Source: Babesia bovis T2Bo | Taxonomy: Eukaryota; Apicomplexa; Aconoidasida; Piroplasmida; Babesiidae | Direction of reading: 5' to 3' | Assembly: GCF_000165395.2 (NCBI RefSeq) | Contig: NC_067396.1 | Location: forward strand, 496,001-560,000 | DNA: 64,000 nucleotides | In this document: in pieces, positions 23,142 to 36,440 of the stretch | Layout: each line of letters opens with the position of its first letter | Position numbering within the stretch: the first letter of the stretch is position 1 | Program-made: the position numbers and the translations under genes | The notes under the pieces: generated by a model | Databases searched by the model: none | What the model was told of the DNA's origin: nothing | What the model saw: only the letters and a program-made list of their open reading frames with translations

Positions 23142-26100
23142 ATGGAGTCACAGCAGCCAATCGATGAAGATCTGCATCTTTTTGACAATGATGATGACGA
23201 TATTTTCGACGACACTAATGTATGTTACATACGAATCCCTATTCATTGCTTGTAGGACAATCATCAACCCGTTACCTCTGAGCAACGAAGTGATGTCATC
23301 AAAAAAGGAAGAAAACACAATAGGCAGAATGTAAAGCTACAAATCGATGATATAGAAGCTTGGCTTATCAAGAATCTACGGGAGATAATACCAGAAGATA
23401 TGCAGCCAATGTATCTCAATAAAAACAATGTTTTGTTCGCATATGGTGATCCTGTTGATGGAAATGGAGGGTTTTCGGTTGAAGATGTATTAATGAGGCT
23501 TACTAATGGAGGCAAAAGAACAATCCTTAATAGTTTTGATATCGCATCACCTTATAGTAAGATGCCGAATAATCCACTAGAAGAAAGCAGGAAAAGAATC
23601 GCACTCGACTACAAAACGGACCCGTCATTCATGTATGTTTACATTTGTTGTATTCAAACCTTAGCAGAAGGGTAATTGATCGACGAACTGGCAAATATAT
23701 TCTTTCCAATCTTCTTAGAGCCGCTGTAGAGCAGCGTGATGGGTTGATTAATTATGTAGAATATGTACGTGACAATATATGCCTGGTTCCCCTACTTGAG
23801 GAACTCAACAGATATGCTTATACCCAGAAAATTGCATATAAAACCTCCCGACAGCAAGTACGTTTCTGTGGAATTGTCTCATGCATTCGCAGCTTTGGTT
23901 TATAATGGAACTGGCCACAGATCTCAAACTCGTGGAAAAAACAAAGTATTTCACTTTCAAGACAAATTTGGTTAGAAATGATTGTGAAACAAACGCTTTC
24001 GTTCTCGATAAATTTGTTACAGCTAAATGGCTGCATGGTAAAGGGCAGAATTCTCCAGGCACAGGTGGACCTATGGTTTCACCCATACAAAATGAACCGG
24101 GTGACATCTGCAGCTTACCTGATTCCTTGTTGGATGGTAGTGTTATAATAGGGAATTTAAACCTAAGTGTATCTGGAGGAAACAGCGATAAGTATTTGTC
24201 AGAGTTCAATGTGTTGAACGCGGAATCCGCAACCGTAGGGAGTTGCCTTAATACAGACCCTTCATTCTCCAATGTAGCCTGTATGGACAATTTTACTGGT
24301 GGATATAGCAAAACATTGAAGGGCTTCATAAGTAACAGTAGTTGGCAAATGTTGCAAGAATCGACACATAAAAGGACCAAAACGTCGAATGTCAAACCTG
24401 TTGATACTTTAAAAACAGTGTTGGAGAGGATAGATAATAAGCGGGCGAATAACGTGGTTAAAAATGTCAGAAATACTATCACCGTGCTTGAAGCTGCATG
24501 TAGATTATATGGTAATGGGCCAAAGTGGTCTAATCCAAATAAAAAGGAATTCGACGCTAACAACAAAAGGAATGAGTTAATATATGTAAAAGCGCCAAAA
24601 TCAGTGAACCAAAACAGTATTTCATACGAATATTTGATGCAATATAAATCGATACATCAAAAACTAAATGGTGGTATAAGACAACAGCACGCCATTTCTT
24701 ACGGTATAATAAGGCTTGATAATCCTTCTCCTGGGGAGCCTCCAAAATCTTATCAAGTTAATCCTCAACCTTGGAATAGCCATGAGTATGGACCTAAATG
24801 GTCTAATCTAGGTTCGTACATTGGAAAGATGCCGCCCTGGCTTTTAGCCCCGTGTCAAGAGGAAAATAAGATTGTAGCAAATGAATTTTGTGACGAAGCA
24901 CAGCGCGTATTAGAAGCCAACGTTGACCAAGTGATGTCTTGCGATATACCTCCAGAATCACAAGTAGGAATAAACGAATCGGACAATTGTGTACCCTCTG
25001 AAGTTGTTTTAGAATCCCTATCCAGCGATAAACACACAACTTCGGACGACGCAAAGCTAATTTGTGAAAATATAAGTGACACTGCAATAGATTCTGTATA
25101 TGGTTCTTCAACTGACAATCCACAAATGAATCTCTATTATAAGCATGAATCATCAACCGATCATACTTCAGAAATAGTTGCAAATGAGTGTCACGTGGTG
25201 CCATTGATTGATGACAGTATAAAGGGTGTTGATGACAATAATATCGTTAATTCTTCCTCTGTTCCTGAAATCGATAAAAAGGTAGATTGCGATGTCAGAA
25301 ATGGATTTGGAAATAATGCTATGGATCTTCCGTGCTCTGAAGCGGTGGAAATGGTAGATAAGAGATCGCAAGGTAGCAAGAATGATGTCGCGACTATTGA
25401 TGGCCAAATGAAACTCACGGCACTATTCCGCCATGTGTATGAAAAAATAAAAAAGTCCAAGCCATTACCGGAGTACTCTCATAAGATTTTACTGGGCTCC
25501 AACAAAACGAATAACATAGATAAGCTTGATATGAATCATACAATGCCGCTGTCTATCTCTGGTAAAAGGAAGCGTATTGTGGAAGATGACACGGAACAAG
25601 TTATCATTTCTAACTATGAAGTTATAAAACCAACTACGTCGGATGTAGTCGATACCCCAATGGACGATGGAAGGCCAAATGCTCAAAACGACATACACAT
25701 GGGAAAAAATGAGGAAACATTGCTTGACAAAAAACAAAATAACAGAAAAGAAAAGATTCGCAGAATGAGGGAGCTTGTGAAAACCATGTTCGAGGTGGAA
25801 GCTGAAGAAAGCGATGATGAAAATCTTTCTGATCCAGAAGATATAAAGAAAAAATTGCAGTTGCTTAAGCAACGGTTACAGGACTCATCTGAAGAGGTTG
25901 AAAGTGACTCTGATGACGAACTTTATCTGAACGAGGAATTGAAGGATTTTATTGCAGATGTAGAACAAATTAATGCAGAGGATGAAGAACTTGCTAAGCA
26001 AAGGTTCTATGCTGACTTGAAGCAACAAGAAGAAAGAGAATTGGCCAAACTTATGCCATTAAAGGATCGAAGTGAACGTGAACTAACCAGGAGAGAACAG

Positions 26101-26784
26101 AGAATGAAGTTGCTCATGAAACTAAAAAATGCAAAGAATCTGCGTGACATAGATGAATTGCATCCAAGCGATTTCGAATCATCAGATGAAGAGGACAATG
26201 ATGCAAGGAAAAAAACAAAAAATAAAAAACAAGTGAGTAAAGAAGATTTGAATTTGCTTATGAAGTTTAAAACCGGAGAGTACCAAGCTTCGGCTGGTCT
26301 GTCACAAACAGACGAATTAAAAATATTTATTGAATCCAAGCTGATGGATCATCAAAAATATCCTGGTAGGTTTGTTCTCATATGGATTTAACCATTTTGT
26401 AGAGGCGTCAGCAACCATTAAAAACCGCGTAGAACGTATTCATAGCAATAGGAGATTTGGCATGGATGCCATGCTTGCTTCCTATTCTAACTCAAACATT
26501 TTTGGTGGTGATATGACGCCTTCTTTAGCAAAAAATAGGGCTCCGGGATTGCTTTCCCAATCCTCGTTCAACTCTAAGGACGAAGATCACAGTAATTCAC
26601 GACAGAAACATTCAGCGTTCCTCATGGAATCATTCCGATTAGATCACACATCCATGAAACCTTTGAATAGCGCCAATATCAGGTATGATGTCATATATAT
26701 GGTTACAATGTGTCCAGGAACATTGGAGGTTTCACAGGATTCCATAATCTGGAAAGTGCCCTCAAAGATGGGCGGAAGCAATGA
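23142..26784 (+). CDS. Large acidic nuclear protein, possibly Mrc1/claspin-like
   Basis: Six exons, 23142..23219, 23256..23632, 23665..23857, 23893..26365, 26403..26682 and 26718..26784, keep phase across introns of 32-37 nt and give 1155 residues. The N-terminus is acidic (DNDDDDIFDD). Residues about 840-1045 form a highly charged helical region beginning KTMFEVEAEESDDENLSDPED and continuing with acidic and basic blocks and SERELTRREQRMKLLMKLK. This resembles the E-E/D-E blocks of the Mrc1/claspin domain, a replication-fork checkpoint mediator, but no catalytic or binding motif proves it. Basic patches suggest a nuclear location. It ends 147 bp before the MSH2 start, so two DNA-maintenance genes may be adjacent. 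The gene is confident; the identity is a hypothesis. Confidence 0.7.
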
Positions 26785-26930
26785 GCATCGATTTCCTTTA
26801 TTATATCCACAAATATTAATACAACATAAATGTGCGGTAGATCTTATGCTTTACACATTATGGCATCACACACCCTTCCCCCTAACCTTCTGGGTTCTTA
26901 TTCCGCAGACTCAATATTTGTGTCTATAAA

Positions 26931-29596
26931 ATGGAGGAACGCCAGACAATCGAGTCACTAAGTGCTGATGATTCATATAACTACAATGTAATTGTGTCTA
27001 TAGTATGTAAACGTCAGAAATCTGCAATTAAGTATCTTGGTGTAGCAATATGTAATGTGTTGGATTCAAATTTGAATATTGTAGAGATAAATGATAATGA
27101 GTTCTTCACAGTGCTGGAATCAATCCTTCTACAGGTATTTATGTCAACATTGCATTAAACAAAGGTAATCAGGTCGCTCCAACTGTATGTATAATGTCTA
27201 CAACAAAGGATAGTATTGATATTAAAAGAATCAAACATATACTTTCGCTCTGTAATATAGATTGTTTGAAGCATATAACTACAAGTATAACTGACTCAAT
27301 CACAACTGTAGAAGGTGGGTGTACAATCTGGAATCTTTAATCATTTACGGCAGAAATGAGAATAAAGGGGAATTTAGAGTTTCTACTTGGACAAGAGGAT
27401 CATCTTAGGAATTATTCTAAATTCTTTGCATCTCCATTAGGAATGCGCGCACTGTTGGATATATTTGATACTTTTGAGCTTTTAAAACAGCCCACTTGTA
27501 AGCAGAGCTTTCGTTTAGGGTATTATAAACTTAATAATTATTTGTCAATGGATAGGGCGGCGTTCGCATCATTGTCTATATTACCCTCCACGAGTAATTA
27601 CTTTAGTACGTTGATCAGAATATCACTATATATAATCAGATGAATCAACTGGAACATCTTTGTTCGGTCTTTTGAATAAATGCCGCACTGCCATTGGAGC
27701 GAGAAGATTAAGAATGTGGGTGTCTCAGCCCCTTACGGATGCCGATGAGATTAGTAAAAGGCATGATTGTGTAGAAGCTTTTATGGGAGGTGCATATAAA
27801 ACGATGCAGGCTGAATGCTTAAGAAAAGTCCCGGATCTTGATTCTATAATAATGAAATTTAAATCTCTAGAAGGAGTTAGTGAATTGTCCTCTACCCAAA
27901 AGAATGTGATGACATTTGAGGATGTTGTACACCTTTATGAATGTGTGATAGCTGTTAATAGGATGGTGCAATTTTTGCTTATTCCGTACAATGGCATACA
28001 TGCAGACACCGTTAAACTTATGTTCAGTGGTCCCCTTTTTAAGATTTCATCTCTCTTCGAGCCCTTCTTACGTTTAGTGGAAAAAACTGTCGATTTAAAG
28101 GAAGCAGAAAAACGTAATTATGTTATCAACCGCAATTTTGATAAAAACTTATCCCTCATGGGTAATAAGTTAGATACTATCAGAGATGAAATGGAACATT
28201 TAAGGGAGTCTATTGAAGATGAAATTTACTATGGATTGAAAAAAACAAAAAAGGGAGGTAACCTGAAACTAATTGAATGTAATCATATGGGATTTCTATT
28301 CAGGGTATCGAAAAAGGATCATGCACTGTTGCAAGAATGCGAAGGAATAAGTAAATATGTAGAGAAGGTGAGGTTAAATAAAACTGAGTTCCTCTTCACA
28401 ACATCAAAACTCCGTCACTTATGCGCTAAATTTGCTAATGCTCAAAAGGAATATGAAATTGCGCAATCAAGATTAATGAAAAAGGCATTAAAAGTAGCTG
28501 CTACTTATTGGCCATTGGTAGAACGATTCACCAACATAATTGCGACATTAGATATATTAGTAGCATTTGCAGAGGCGGCCGCCACTTTGCAGTATGTGCG
28601 GCCTGAAATTGATTTGGAAAATAAGGAAATAAGTTTAGTCAATGCAAGGCATCCTTTAGTAGAATGCGGAATTAATACCCGTCTTTTCGTACCTAATAGC
28701 CTATATATGACAAGAGAAACATCACTAGTTCATATAACTACGGGTCCAAATATGGGTGGGAAATCAACCTACATACGACAAGTAGGTCCTGCACGGCATT
28801 TGCATATTGCTTTAGGTTGGTATCATCGTTGTTATGAATCAAATTGGATCATTCGTTCCATGTACAAGCGCCAAGATTCCCATATTCAAGCATGTTCTCT
28901 GTAGAGTTGGGGCATCAGACATTCAACTCCGGTTAGTTGATACTAACAGTATTATTCATTGTGTTTAGAGGAGTGTCCACGTTTCTCGCTGAAATGATAG
29001 AAGCAGCCGCTATATTGAAAACAGCCAACGAACATTCGTTGGTCATCATAGATGAGCTAGGCAGAGGTACATCAACATATGACGTACGTTTTATCTATAC
29101 GTTGCTAATTGATAATTAGGGTTTTGCTTTGGCATGGGCAATTATAGTGGATTTACTCAATAACGCAAAGTGTTTCTGCCTTTGCGCTACCCATTTCCAT
29201 GAAATGGGTGAACTTAAAGATGGTATCTTCATTAAGTCCCATGCTATGACATTCAGATTACCCCTGTGTCGAGAATAAATATGTGGCAGCAAAGTATTTT
29301 GAAGAGACAAAGAAAATGGTCTTACTATATGAAATTAAAGATGGTGTATGTAAGGAATCCTATGCCATTAATGTGGCAGATATCGCATTATTCCCTCAAG
29401 AAGTAAGTTGTGGAATAACTTATGCGTAAATTATACTTAGGTAATAGCAAACGCTCAGGTAAAACTTGCCGAGTTAGAACATGTCGATAAAGATATTGAT
29501 CTCAAGCTTCTACATCAGCTTACTGCTACTTCAACATATGAAGATTTCAGGAATAACTATCCTAATTTAATCGCTAAGCTTCAAATTTCTGATTAA
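26931..29596 (+). CDS. MSH2: DNA mismatch repair ATPase MSH2 (apparently without domain I)
   Basis: Nine exons, 26931..27134, 27173..27314, 27354..27605, 27640..28781, 28816..28931, 28969..29083, 29120..29222, 29257..29402 and 29441..29596, keep phase and give 791 residues. The connector domain (VLESILLQ), lever/clamp domains ([20 protein letters not shown]) and ATPase domain are all MSH2-like: Walker [17 protein letters not shown], then [18 protein letters not shown], Walker [15 protein letters not shown], and ATHFHEM. The first exon begins directly at the connector domain; the ~120-residue mismatch-contact domain I is not encoded in the 146 bp upstream. MSH2 acts as heterodimer partner of MSH6. 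MSH4/MSH5 also lack domain I, but the motifs here are of MSH2 type. Confidence 0.9.
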
Positions 29597-31255
29597 CAAC
29601 ACTACTGTCCCCCCTGAACATCCTTCAATCATGACACCAAAGGTGGGATCTTCATGTGATTTTATGGCCGTGAATATCCCTATAGTGTTAGTATAGGTTG
29701 TATGTTTAGATGATGAAAGCAGAAACGGGATGCATTGGGGAAAATACCCGATAGGACCCATTCGCTGTGAATGTATTTTTAATTATAGATAACATTATTT
29801 AACATTATATATGTATGATTTTTCCAATTAAGGAACTTGACAACGCAGACGCATATTTACGTATTAGATCACATTGACCATGTATCGGGAAACAACCATT
29901 GGTAGATGCTTTAGAAACTGTCGTGATGTTACGAATCTTGCATGAATGTCAGAATTTTGAAACCTTCATATGGACACTATAGCCTCACTAAATCACATTG
30001 TGCTAAGCTTCTGTTTGTGGTATTTCACTGGTATATGGATAAAAGCTTTAAAATAAAGAATTTAGTAGGATCTTTGCAACATGAATCACGTGTGTCATGT
30101 GGTTCATAAGTATATTTTGCAAAACTTTTTATTTTTTCATAAGTCTTCAAATATAGATGGTCAAAGGAACTTAAAAACGACTAATGAACAACTCGCTGCA
30201 AAGTGATGTTGAGTTCGTGAATAACATATTTGATGGATTATTGTTAACGGTTGTACCGAGATTAATATGGTAATATATTAGGCAATTGTATCGCTAAATG
30301 ATGTGTAATATTTAAACTTAAGATTATATGGCAAGTGTGCAGTTGCAGAGTTTTTATATCAAATATAGTTGTGGCTTCCTATATTTTCACTTTTTATGCC
30401 AACTGACGTTGTCCCGTAAGGGGTATCCCCGAACATGTTTATATTTATTCTAATTTATATATGTGTAAGATATTGAATTGAGATGTTTGCAGATTAAAAG
30501 CAGTATTTGCAAAATGGATGTCGTAACGATAAAGGGGGTTCATTGGAATCCATACGGAATATCGCACAAAACAAGTATATAAGAACCAACAACTATCAAA
30601 TATCTGTAATCAACAGTTGGTGAAGGCACATTTTACAATTATTTGATTATGTTAATAATGGAGTGCTCTTAGTGAACATCAGAGTCGGCGACAAACAATA
30701 CAGCCAGATACTTAATACCCATAAAACCGTAACAAAATGGGTCACATACTGTATGTGCAGAACTATCAGGATCATCGGTTTTCTATACTGTTGTATACTA
30801 ATCAAATAGTGACGGAAAACCGATGGAATTTGTGGAAGGAACAAGGGCATAAGAGATGTCCTAAGACGCTACTTTTGGTGTAAATGGATATTATAAAGCA
30901 AACACAAGTTTTTCAATAAAAGGGCAAGAAATTCTAACGGTGGTATCCCTTAAAATACATGTGGGAAGCATTAATTCATTGGCTGTCTTTTATAGACATG
31001 GGGGGGTTAATGATGCATGTTGTAGTTAATGGTGAATGATCATACCATTCATTATAGTTTTTTCTACTCGGACATCTTAAAGGGAAAGGTAAGGAAAGAT
31101 TTATGCCATGGTATTGATCCAACATCATTTGGTTGAACTATTTTATGAGTTAGGAACTGTATTTACTATTAATATTGAACTTATCTTTATATTCGCAAAC
31201 CTTCCACAATGTTACAATAATTAATATTTCTTTAGCATATACGTAATTTGCAACA
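29597..31255. other. Intergenic region, no gene seen
   Basis: About 1.66 kb of AT-rich DNA between MSH2 and the signal-anchored ORF at 31.26 kb. Open frames are short and featureless, and I could not join any of them into a spliced model. It marks the transition from conserved genes to the variable block. Confidence 0.55.
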
Positions 31256-31705
31256 ATGGCTGCTCACGTCGGACTTCGCCGCTTTGGCCTTGGCAAATTG
31301 ATCAGATACATCGTGACCGTATTGGCTCTTGTGACCATCGTCAGTGATAAGGTGTCAGGAAAGTTCGTTGATGATCGTCTTCGCAGAGTGTTTGGTCGTA
31401 TCACTGGGTATAAGCCTGCGGGAGATGTTCACAATTTTCATGACACTCTCCAGTTCCTCAAGCGCTGGGACTATGAGGCTCCTGCAGAAGTTATCGAAAT
31501 ACTTTTTCCTCTTGACTCTGGCAAGGTTCCTTACAACAGCATCTTCGAAATTGCCAGATTCTATGCTTCCCAAATTACTGAAGAGAAATTTGGAGAGCTC
31601 CCAAGAAAAGCGGAGGACAGAGCTGCTTGGGCAGCATACCAAAAGGCTTTGCTTTACCACATTGTGGATGCACTAACCCTTCCTGCCGAAGTTGAAATTC
31701 GCTAA
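31256..31705 (+). CDS. Small secreted or signal-anchored protein, possibly SBP2-truncated-like
   Basis: A single exon of 149 residues. Residues about 14-36 (LIRYIVTVLALVTIVSDKVSG) are a hydrophobic signal peptide or anchor after a short basic stretch. The rest is a compact, mixed-charge alpha-helical-looking domain (FLKRWDYEAPAEVIEILFPLD, KALLYHIVDALTLP) with no Cys and no known catalytic motif. Its codons are visibly more GC-rich than the AT-rich flanks, which supports real coding. Position at the edge of the ves/SmORF block and a secretory leader fit an exported family; a truncated spherical-body-protein-2 relative is one possibility, raised from memory and unconfirmed. Confidence 0.8.
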   Translation: MAAHVGLRRFGLGKLIRYIVTVLALVTIVSDKVSGKFVDDRLRRVFGRITGYKPAGDVHNFHDTLQFLKRWDYEAPAEVIEILFPLDSGKVPYNSIFEIARFYASQITEEKFGELPRKAEDRAAWAAYQKALLYHIVDALTLPAEVEIR

Positions 31706-32587
31706 GATGGTTAGTAAGAACTGCTGGCCAATGCTTACAATTGGTATATATCATATTTCCATCTAAAAATTGAAAACACTTGAAAATTAAATGAAGATTC
31801 ATATTTAATTTATCGAAGTATTATCTTCTTGTATTGTATTTTTAATTTTTACGACATTATCTATTAGATTGTTATGTATATACTCAGCTATCATCGTATC
31901 TAACCCGCGTAAAGTTTATCTAACGTCAGGGATGCGTGCGATTCTTTGGTTGAGGTCCACCGCTCTATTTAAAAGTTTTGTCAACGCACCCTCCAACGCA
32001 TTTCTACGTAGTGAGATTTTCATTGAGGTTATAACCGCGGTTCATATGTAATGTTTACAATACTAATTTTATATCTATTTCCATGTGTGTATTGACTATT
32101 AATCTATTATTAAACTATTGAAAACTATGCTGTCTCGTTGCATAACATTGCTATATAGCCTTCCTTGTATTGACAGATTTTTGAGCCAGTTTTACTTAAT
32201 GTTTTGAATTTTTTGGCATCCTTTTGATGTAGTGGTCCCGTGGGATTTTTCCAAATGAACTACATTAATTTTTACCCTTCTATTTATCTAATATTTTCTT
32301 GTAAAATACGATGTAATATCTCCGGAATGTTTCTCAACGTTTGGTAAACTTCAACAATTCGTGTTTTCAAACTTTAAATTGACTTCATAGTTTTCTGTAA
32401 ACCACCCTAACATTTTAGTCATCAACTTCATCACACTTGGTTACTGCCCCGTACATTACTTTGATGTCAAAATTTTCGATACTGTTGGGCGAGAATTCTC
32501 TGTAACTTGCTGGTGAAGTATTCTATCAATATTTTTGTTGCTTTTTTCAAACTTTCATCAAAACTACTACTAAACCATTACACAATA
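31706..32587. other. Left boundary of the ves cluster; ves-type 3' repeats at its right end
   Basis: About 880 bp. The left part is AT-rich with no gene. The last ~100 bp (32480-32587) hold degenerate repeats such as TTTCATCAAAACTACTACTA on the minus-gene 3' side, matching repeats behind other ves genes here. The conserved 65-bp 3' element found behind ves-B and ves-D is absent here. Confidence 0.45.
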
Positions 32588-35500
32588 TTACTCCTTCTCA
32601 TTCCTTCCAAAATACTCCACTAGTTCCACCCCCTTCCGTCCCGTCATCACCTTATACCACATACATTGCCACTGGTGTTCTCCACCCCGTAACCAATGCG
32701 ACCTCATATGTGTCCAGTCCAGTGGCCATATGGCTCCAAAGGCAAGGTAGAGTACCGCCACTAGCCAGGCTAAGGTCAGTACAAAGATCCAGGGGAGCCT
32801 GGTGGTGTAGATGAGCTGGCCGACCTGGGAGAGGAGGTTGGTGAGGGGGTGGTCCTTAGAGGTGTTCTGCTTGTTCTTGTCAATCACTCCACTGAGACTG
32901 TCCAAGAATTGATGGCAACGTCTAGGATTCTGCTTGTTATCTATACTATAATCCCCCTCTGTCTTCCCATCCCTCTGGTGGAACCCCTCCAGATTGAATG
33001 GGTTACCGTAACTGAAGCCATGTCTATACAATACTGGTAGTACACCGGTACATGATACGATTGATTGGCATCTACACTGTCCATCACTACTTGCTCCATG
33101 ACTCCCCTCTTGCACTTATTGGGGTCGCATTGTCCCTTACAGCCCCGGCATTCAATCTGTTGGAACTCACTAGCCAGTGACTTTAGACCCCCTTCAAGTG
33201 CATCTGATAGATACAGTACCCATGAGAGGTATGTGTTGCCGAAAGTGGCACTCACTGCGGTATAGAGTTCACCGGTTAGGGGGGAGAGGTACTGGCAGTT
33301 CTTAGTGAGTCGTGATAGGGATGTATTATTGGATTGTGGAGCACTCACACTACCCTTGTCTCCCTTAATCTCTATCAGGGCTGTACCGACACTCCCTCTG
33401 TACTTCCCTCCTTTAACACTGTCATCCCCCTTTGGTATCCACTCTATCTTCTTTACCTCTTCCCGTAACCCAGAGGCGCACCAGCCGCAAAAGTAGTCAT
33501 CAGCTCCTTTCGTAGATGGGTCCTTGGTGTGCTCGCACGCCTTGTTTGTCTGTCCATTCTTGGTCTTTCCACTTTCCTTCTCTCCTATACCCCCCCTAAA
33601 GAACCCAAAGACGTCACCCAATACCTGTGGTGTCGTAGCACTGAGAGCTGCTGTGACCCTCACTAGTGTATAAACGCAAGACTGCATCATGTTCTCATTA
33701 CTAAAGAAGTAGAGGATGCCGTAGAGCCTGGCGCCGGTACTATCACTGGTGCTGCCCTTATGGAAGTTATTTCTAAATCCCATGGGCAAGGGGCAGCACT
33801 GGCCTGAGCCATTGCAGTGTCCTAGGTGGGATGCAGCGGGTGGGTAGTTTGGAGTGTCATTTTCATCGTTCACCACTTCTTGACAACTGAAGCCTGGTAA
33901 CCGGTCCTCCAGGAATGCCTGGAGGGGGGAGGGGACACCAGTGGTGGTGGGTTGGTGGCATGTTGGACAGGTCGTGGGCTTTGGTGTTTTGCCACATTTG
34001 TTGGAGTGATCTTGACAGGCACTGCACTTTGCGGTGGTGTAGATGGAGATGATTTTTCTTGTGGCATCTAATAGTGTTTCTTGGTGACCATTCAGCTCTT
34101 CCTTCATATCCGTCTTGACCGCTGCTTCAAGCCCATTCTTTAGTGGTGTCAGTATCTCCTGTACCTTATGGATAGCAGAACTCCCTGCATTTTTAGCTTG
34201 ATCAAAATCGTTACCTTTAGCTGCGTCAAGTTTATCTAACAAACCCTTTAGTAACCCTCCATTATCATTCTTCGTCAACTCCTTTATTTTCTCCCTAGCA
34301 TTAACAAGTTCCTCTTGCCCATGCCACTCCACTCCCTCCTCCTCTAGTTTCGCATATAAAGCCGTTAGCACACCATCATCCTCCTCTCCCTTAGCCCCCT
34401 CTAGTTCCTTCTTAGCCTTCTCTAGTGCCCCCTTCACCCCCTCTATCGCTTTATTCTCAGCCTTCTTTTCCAATGCCTCTTGGGCATTACCCAATTGTAC
34501 CACCACTTCACCAATAGCCTCTAGTAGTGCCTTGACCTTCGCTGCAACACTGTCTGCCCCTTCCTTCACCCCATCTAACCCATCCTTTACCTTCTCTACC
34601 CTCCCCTTTCTATCATGCTCCATGGGGTTACACCCCAGGCACATCCAGCTAACTACATCCTTTCCAAGCACTCCACTACCATACCTACACTCACGCCATT
34701 TACCTCCACAAGTAACTTTCACTGCACATTGTTTCCTAAGGAAGTACAACTGGTAGAACAGAGCCCTAATGTAGTGTACCACCTGGTTGTATGCTTGGAT
34801 GGACACTGCTGGGTAGGTGAAGTTGCACTTAGTGTTAGCGTATAAGGAGTGAATGGCAGGATCTTTAGTGCTGTCAGTGCCTTTAGGACTGTGTAATCCA
34901 CCCTGGATACCGATGAGGACCAGTGGGCAGTACTGAGTCACTGCTTGGAAGTGGGCAAACAGGTTGAATTCATCAACGGTAATAGGAGCTGAACGGCCTT
35001 GTTGTAGAAAGGCGAGTGTTGGTGTTTTGTCGCTTTTGTCAGTGTCACCGGGATTCTTGAGTACCTCTTTTAGTCTTCCCTTGGAATGTGTCAGTATCTT
35101 CGGATATGCCGGACTATAGGGCAATGCACTTAGCCAGTATAGGATCTCCCGGATGGTCTTGGGATTATTAGTGGCGCTGGGAGTACTCTCACTAGTCTTC
35201 TTTTGCAATCCAGTAAAGTATGCACATGATAGAATGTATAGCTTGAAGAGGGCACCGATCTTGTGCTGGTTAGTGTCACTGATTTCGCCAGTACCCTTGT
35301 TGGTGCCATTAGGGAACACTCTAGCTTCTTTGTTGAATGAATCCCTATGTGCAGTATGTACAAAACCAGCGTAATTCATATCGTAGGGTTGTTTTGCTGT
35401 ACTACCGTCTCTGGGACCGGAACTAATGGTGGGATGAGTAAACCCTAGAAACAGTTTTCCCATGAACCCATCCCATATAATCTGATCTAATCTATTTTTC

Positions 35501-36440
35501 GGCCCATGGTCATTTAACATTGTCTTAGGAAACCCTAGGGCCTGTAACCACTGAGATAAACTTCCATCATCTAGACCACTACCATCTAGGATGTGATTGT
35601 TCCAATATGAGCTACTGGAGTGGTATTTCCCCGTCCAATGCATATAGGTAACTCCACTCCAGATGAGACATACTGACCCTAGGAGGATCTTGGCACATTG
35701 GTGGCGACGTTGGGAGGGGGTGTCATTGTTGATAGCTGTTCCAGATGGTGAGTGCTCTAGATTTTTCCACGACGGTGGGTGCTTTATCATCTCGGATTCA
35801 AGAAATGACTTTCTTATGTTGATAGCATCACTAGGATATGCTGACATGTAGCTATCCCTGTTACATTCATCACGGCCAACAACCCCGTCCTCGATTATAC
35901 AACTACACTTAGCCTTTTTACTACACCCACATCCCTTCTCCTTACAACAACACCTGCAGCATTTGCCTGCTGCTGCGCATTTACACTCCTCACCAGGACT
36001 ACAGCCACTAGCACAGCTACACGGCGTCTTCTGCTTCTCATCCTTACACCTCTGACACCCCCTGCCCAGTTGTACCCAATCGATGCCCCTTTGGGGCTTT
36101 ACCCATTTCATACAACCACAAGTGTCACACTTGTTCTCCGAGTCTTTATCCTGTAGATACTTGCAGCTACTGTCGCCGTGTGGACTGCCATTGAGATCAT
36201 TGCTACCATCCTTCTTGCACGTGCCATTCCAACACTGCTCTATCTTACTCCACCCAACTAGTGCACTGAGCACCTGTGCCAGCTGGTCTATATAGGTCCG
36301 GACCACTGCAGTACCACCCAGTCCCTGGACTAGGGAGAATAGTCCGTTTAGGTGGCCTTTGACTTGCTGTTGAGTGGCGCCTTTGGTTTTGGTTTTGTCA
36401 GCAGCGTCAGGACTACCATTCATAACATCACCTTGATAGC
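32588..36440 (-). pseudogene. ves1: ves-A: VESA1a-like gene, frameshifted and lacking exons 1-2
   Basis: This is the main-exon part of a variant erythrocyte surface antigen gene on the minus strand. In order it has the conserved VRTYIDQLAQVLSALVGWS start, a Cys/Lys-rich domain, LLGSVCLIWSGVTYMHWTGK, a coiled-coil Glu/Lys region, the Cys-rich PSPLQAFLEDRLPGFSC domain, and the single C-terminal TM (LPWIFVLTLAWLVAVLYLAFGA) with a short cytosolic tail. A one-base loss near 33100-33112, after DPNKCK, breaks the frame; the rest continues in another frame from about 33112 to 32588. Homology to ves-D stops at the 5' end of the intron before this exon (about 36510), so exons 1 and 2 are missing. It is head-to-head with ves-B. 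It is probably a donor copy, unless the frameshift is a sequencing error. Confidence 0.88.

Noticed and set aside
26861..26930. An upstream ATG at about 26861 as the MSH2 start
   Set aside because: That frame meets a stop after about 32 codons and is not in phase with the connector domain; only a 15-nt intron could join it.
30647..30850. Minus-strand 67-residue frame in the MSH2 downstream gap
   Set aside because: No leader, motif or splice partner; composition like the surrounding non-coding DNA.
33065..33265. Open frames on the strand opposite ves-A (and similar ones opposite ves-B to ves-E)
   Set aside because: They recur at the same place in every ves copy with the same antisense relation to conserved codons; they mirror the coding frame and have no start context or motif of their own.
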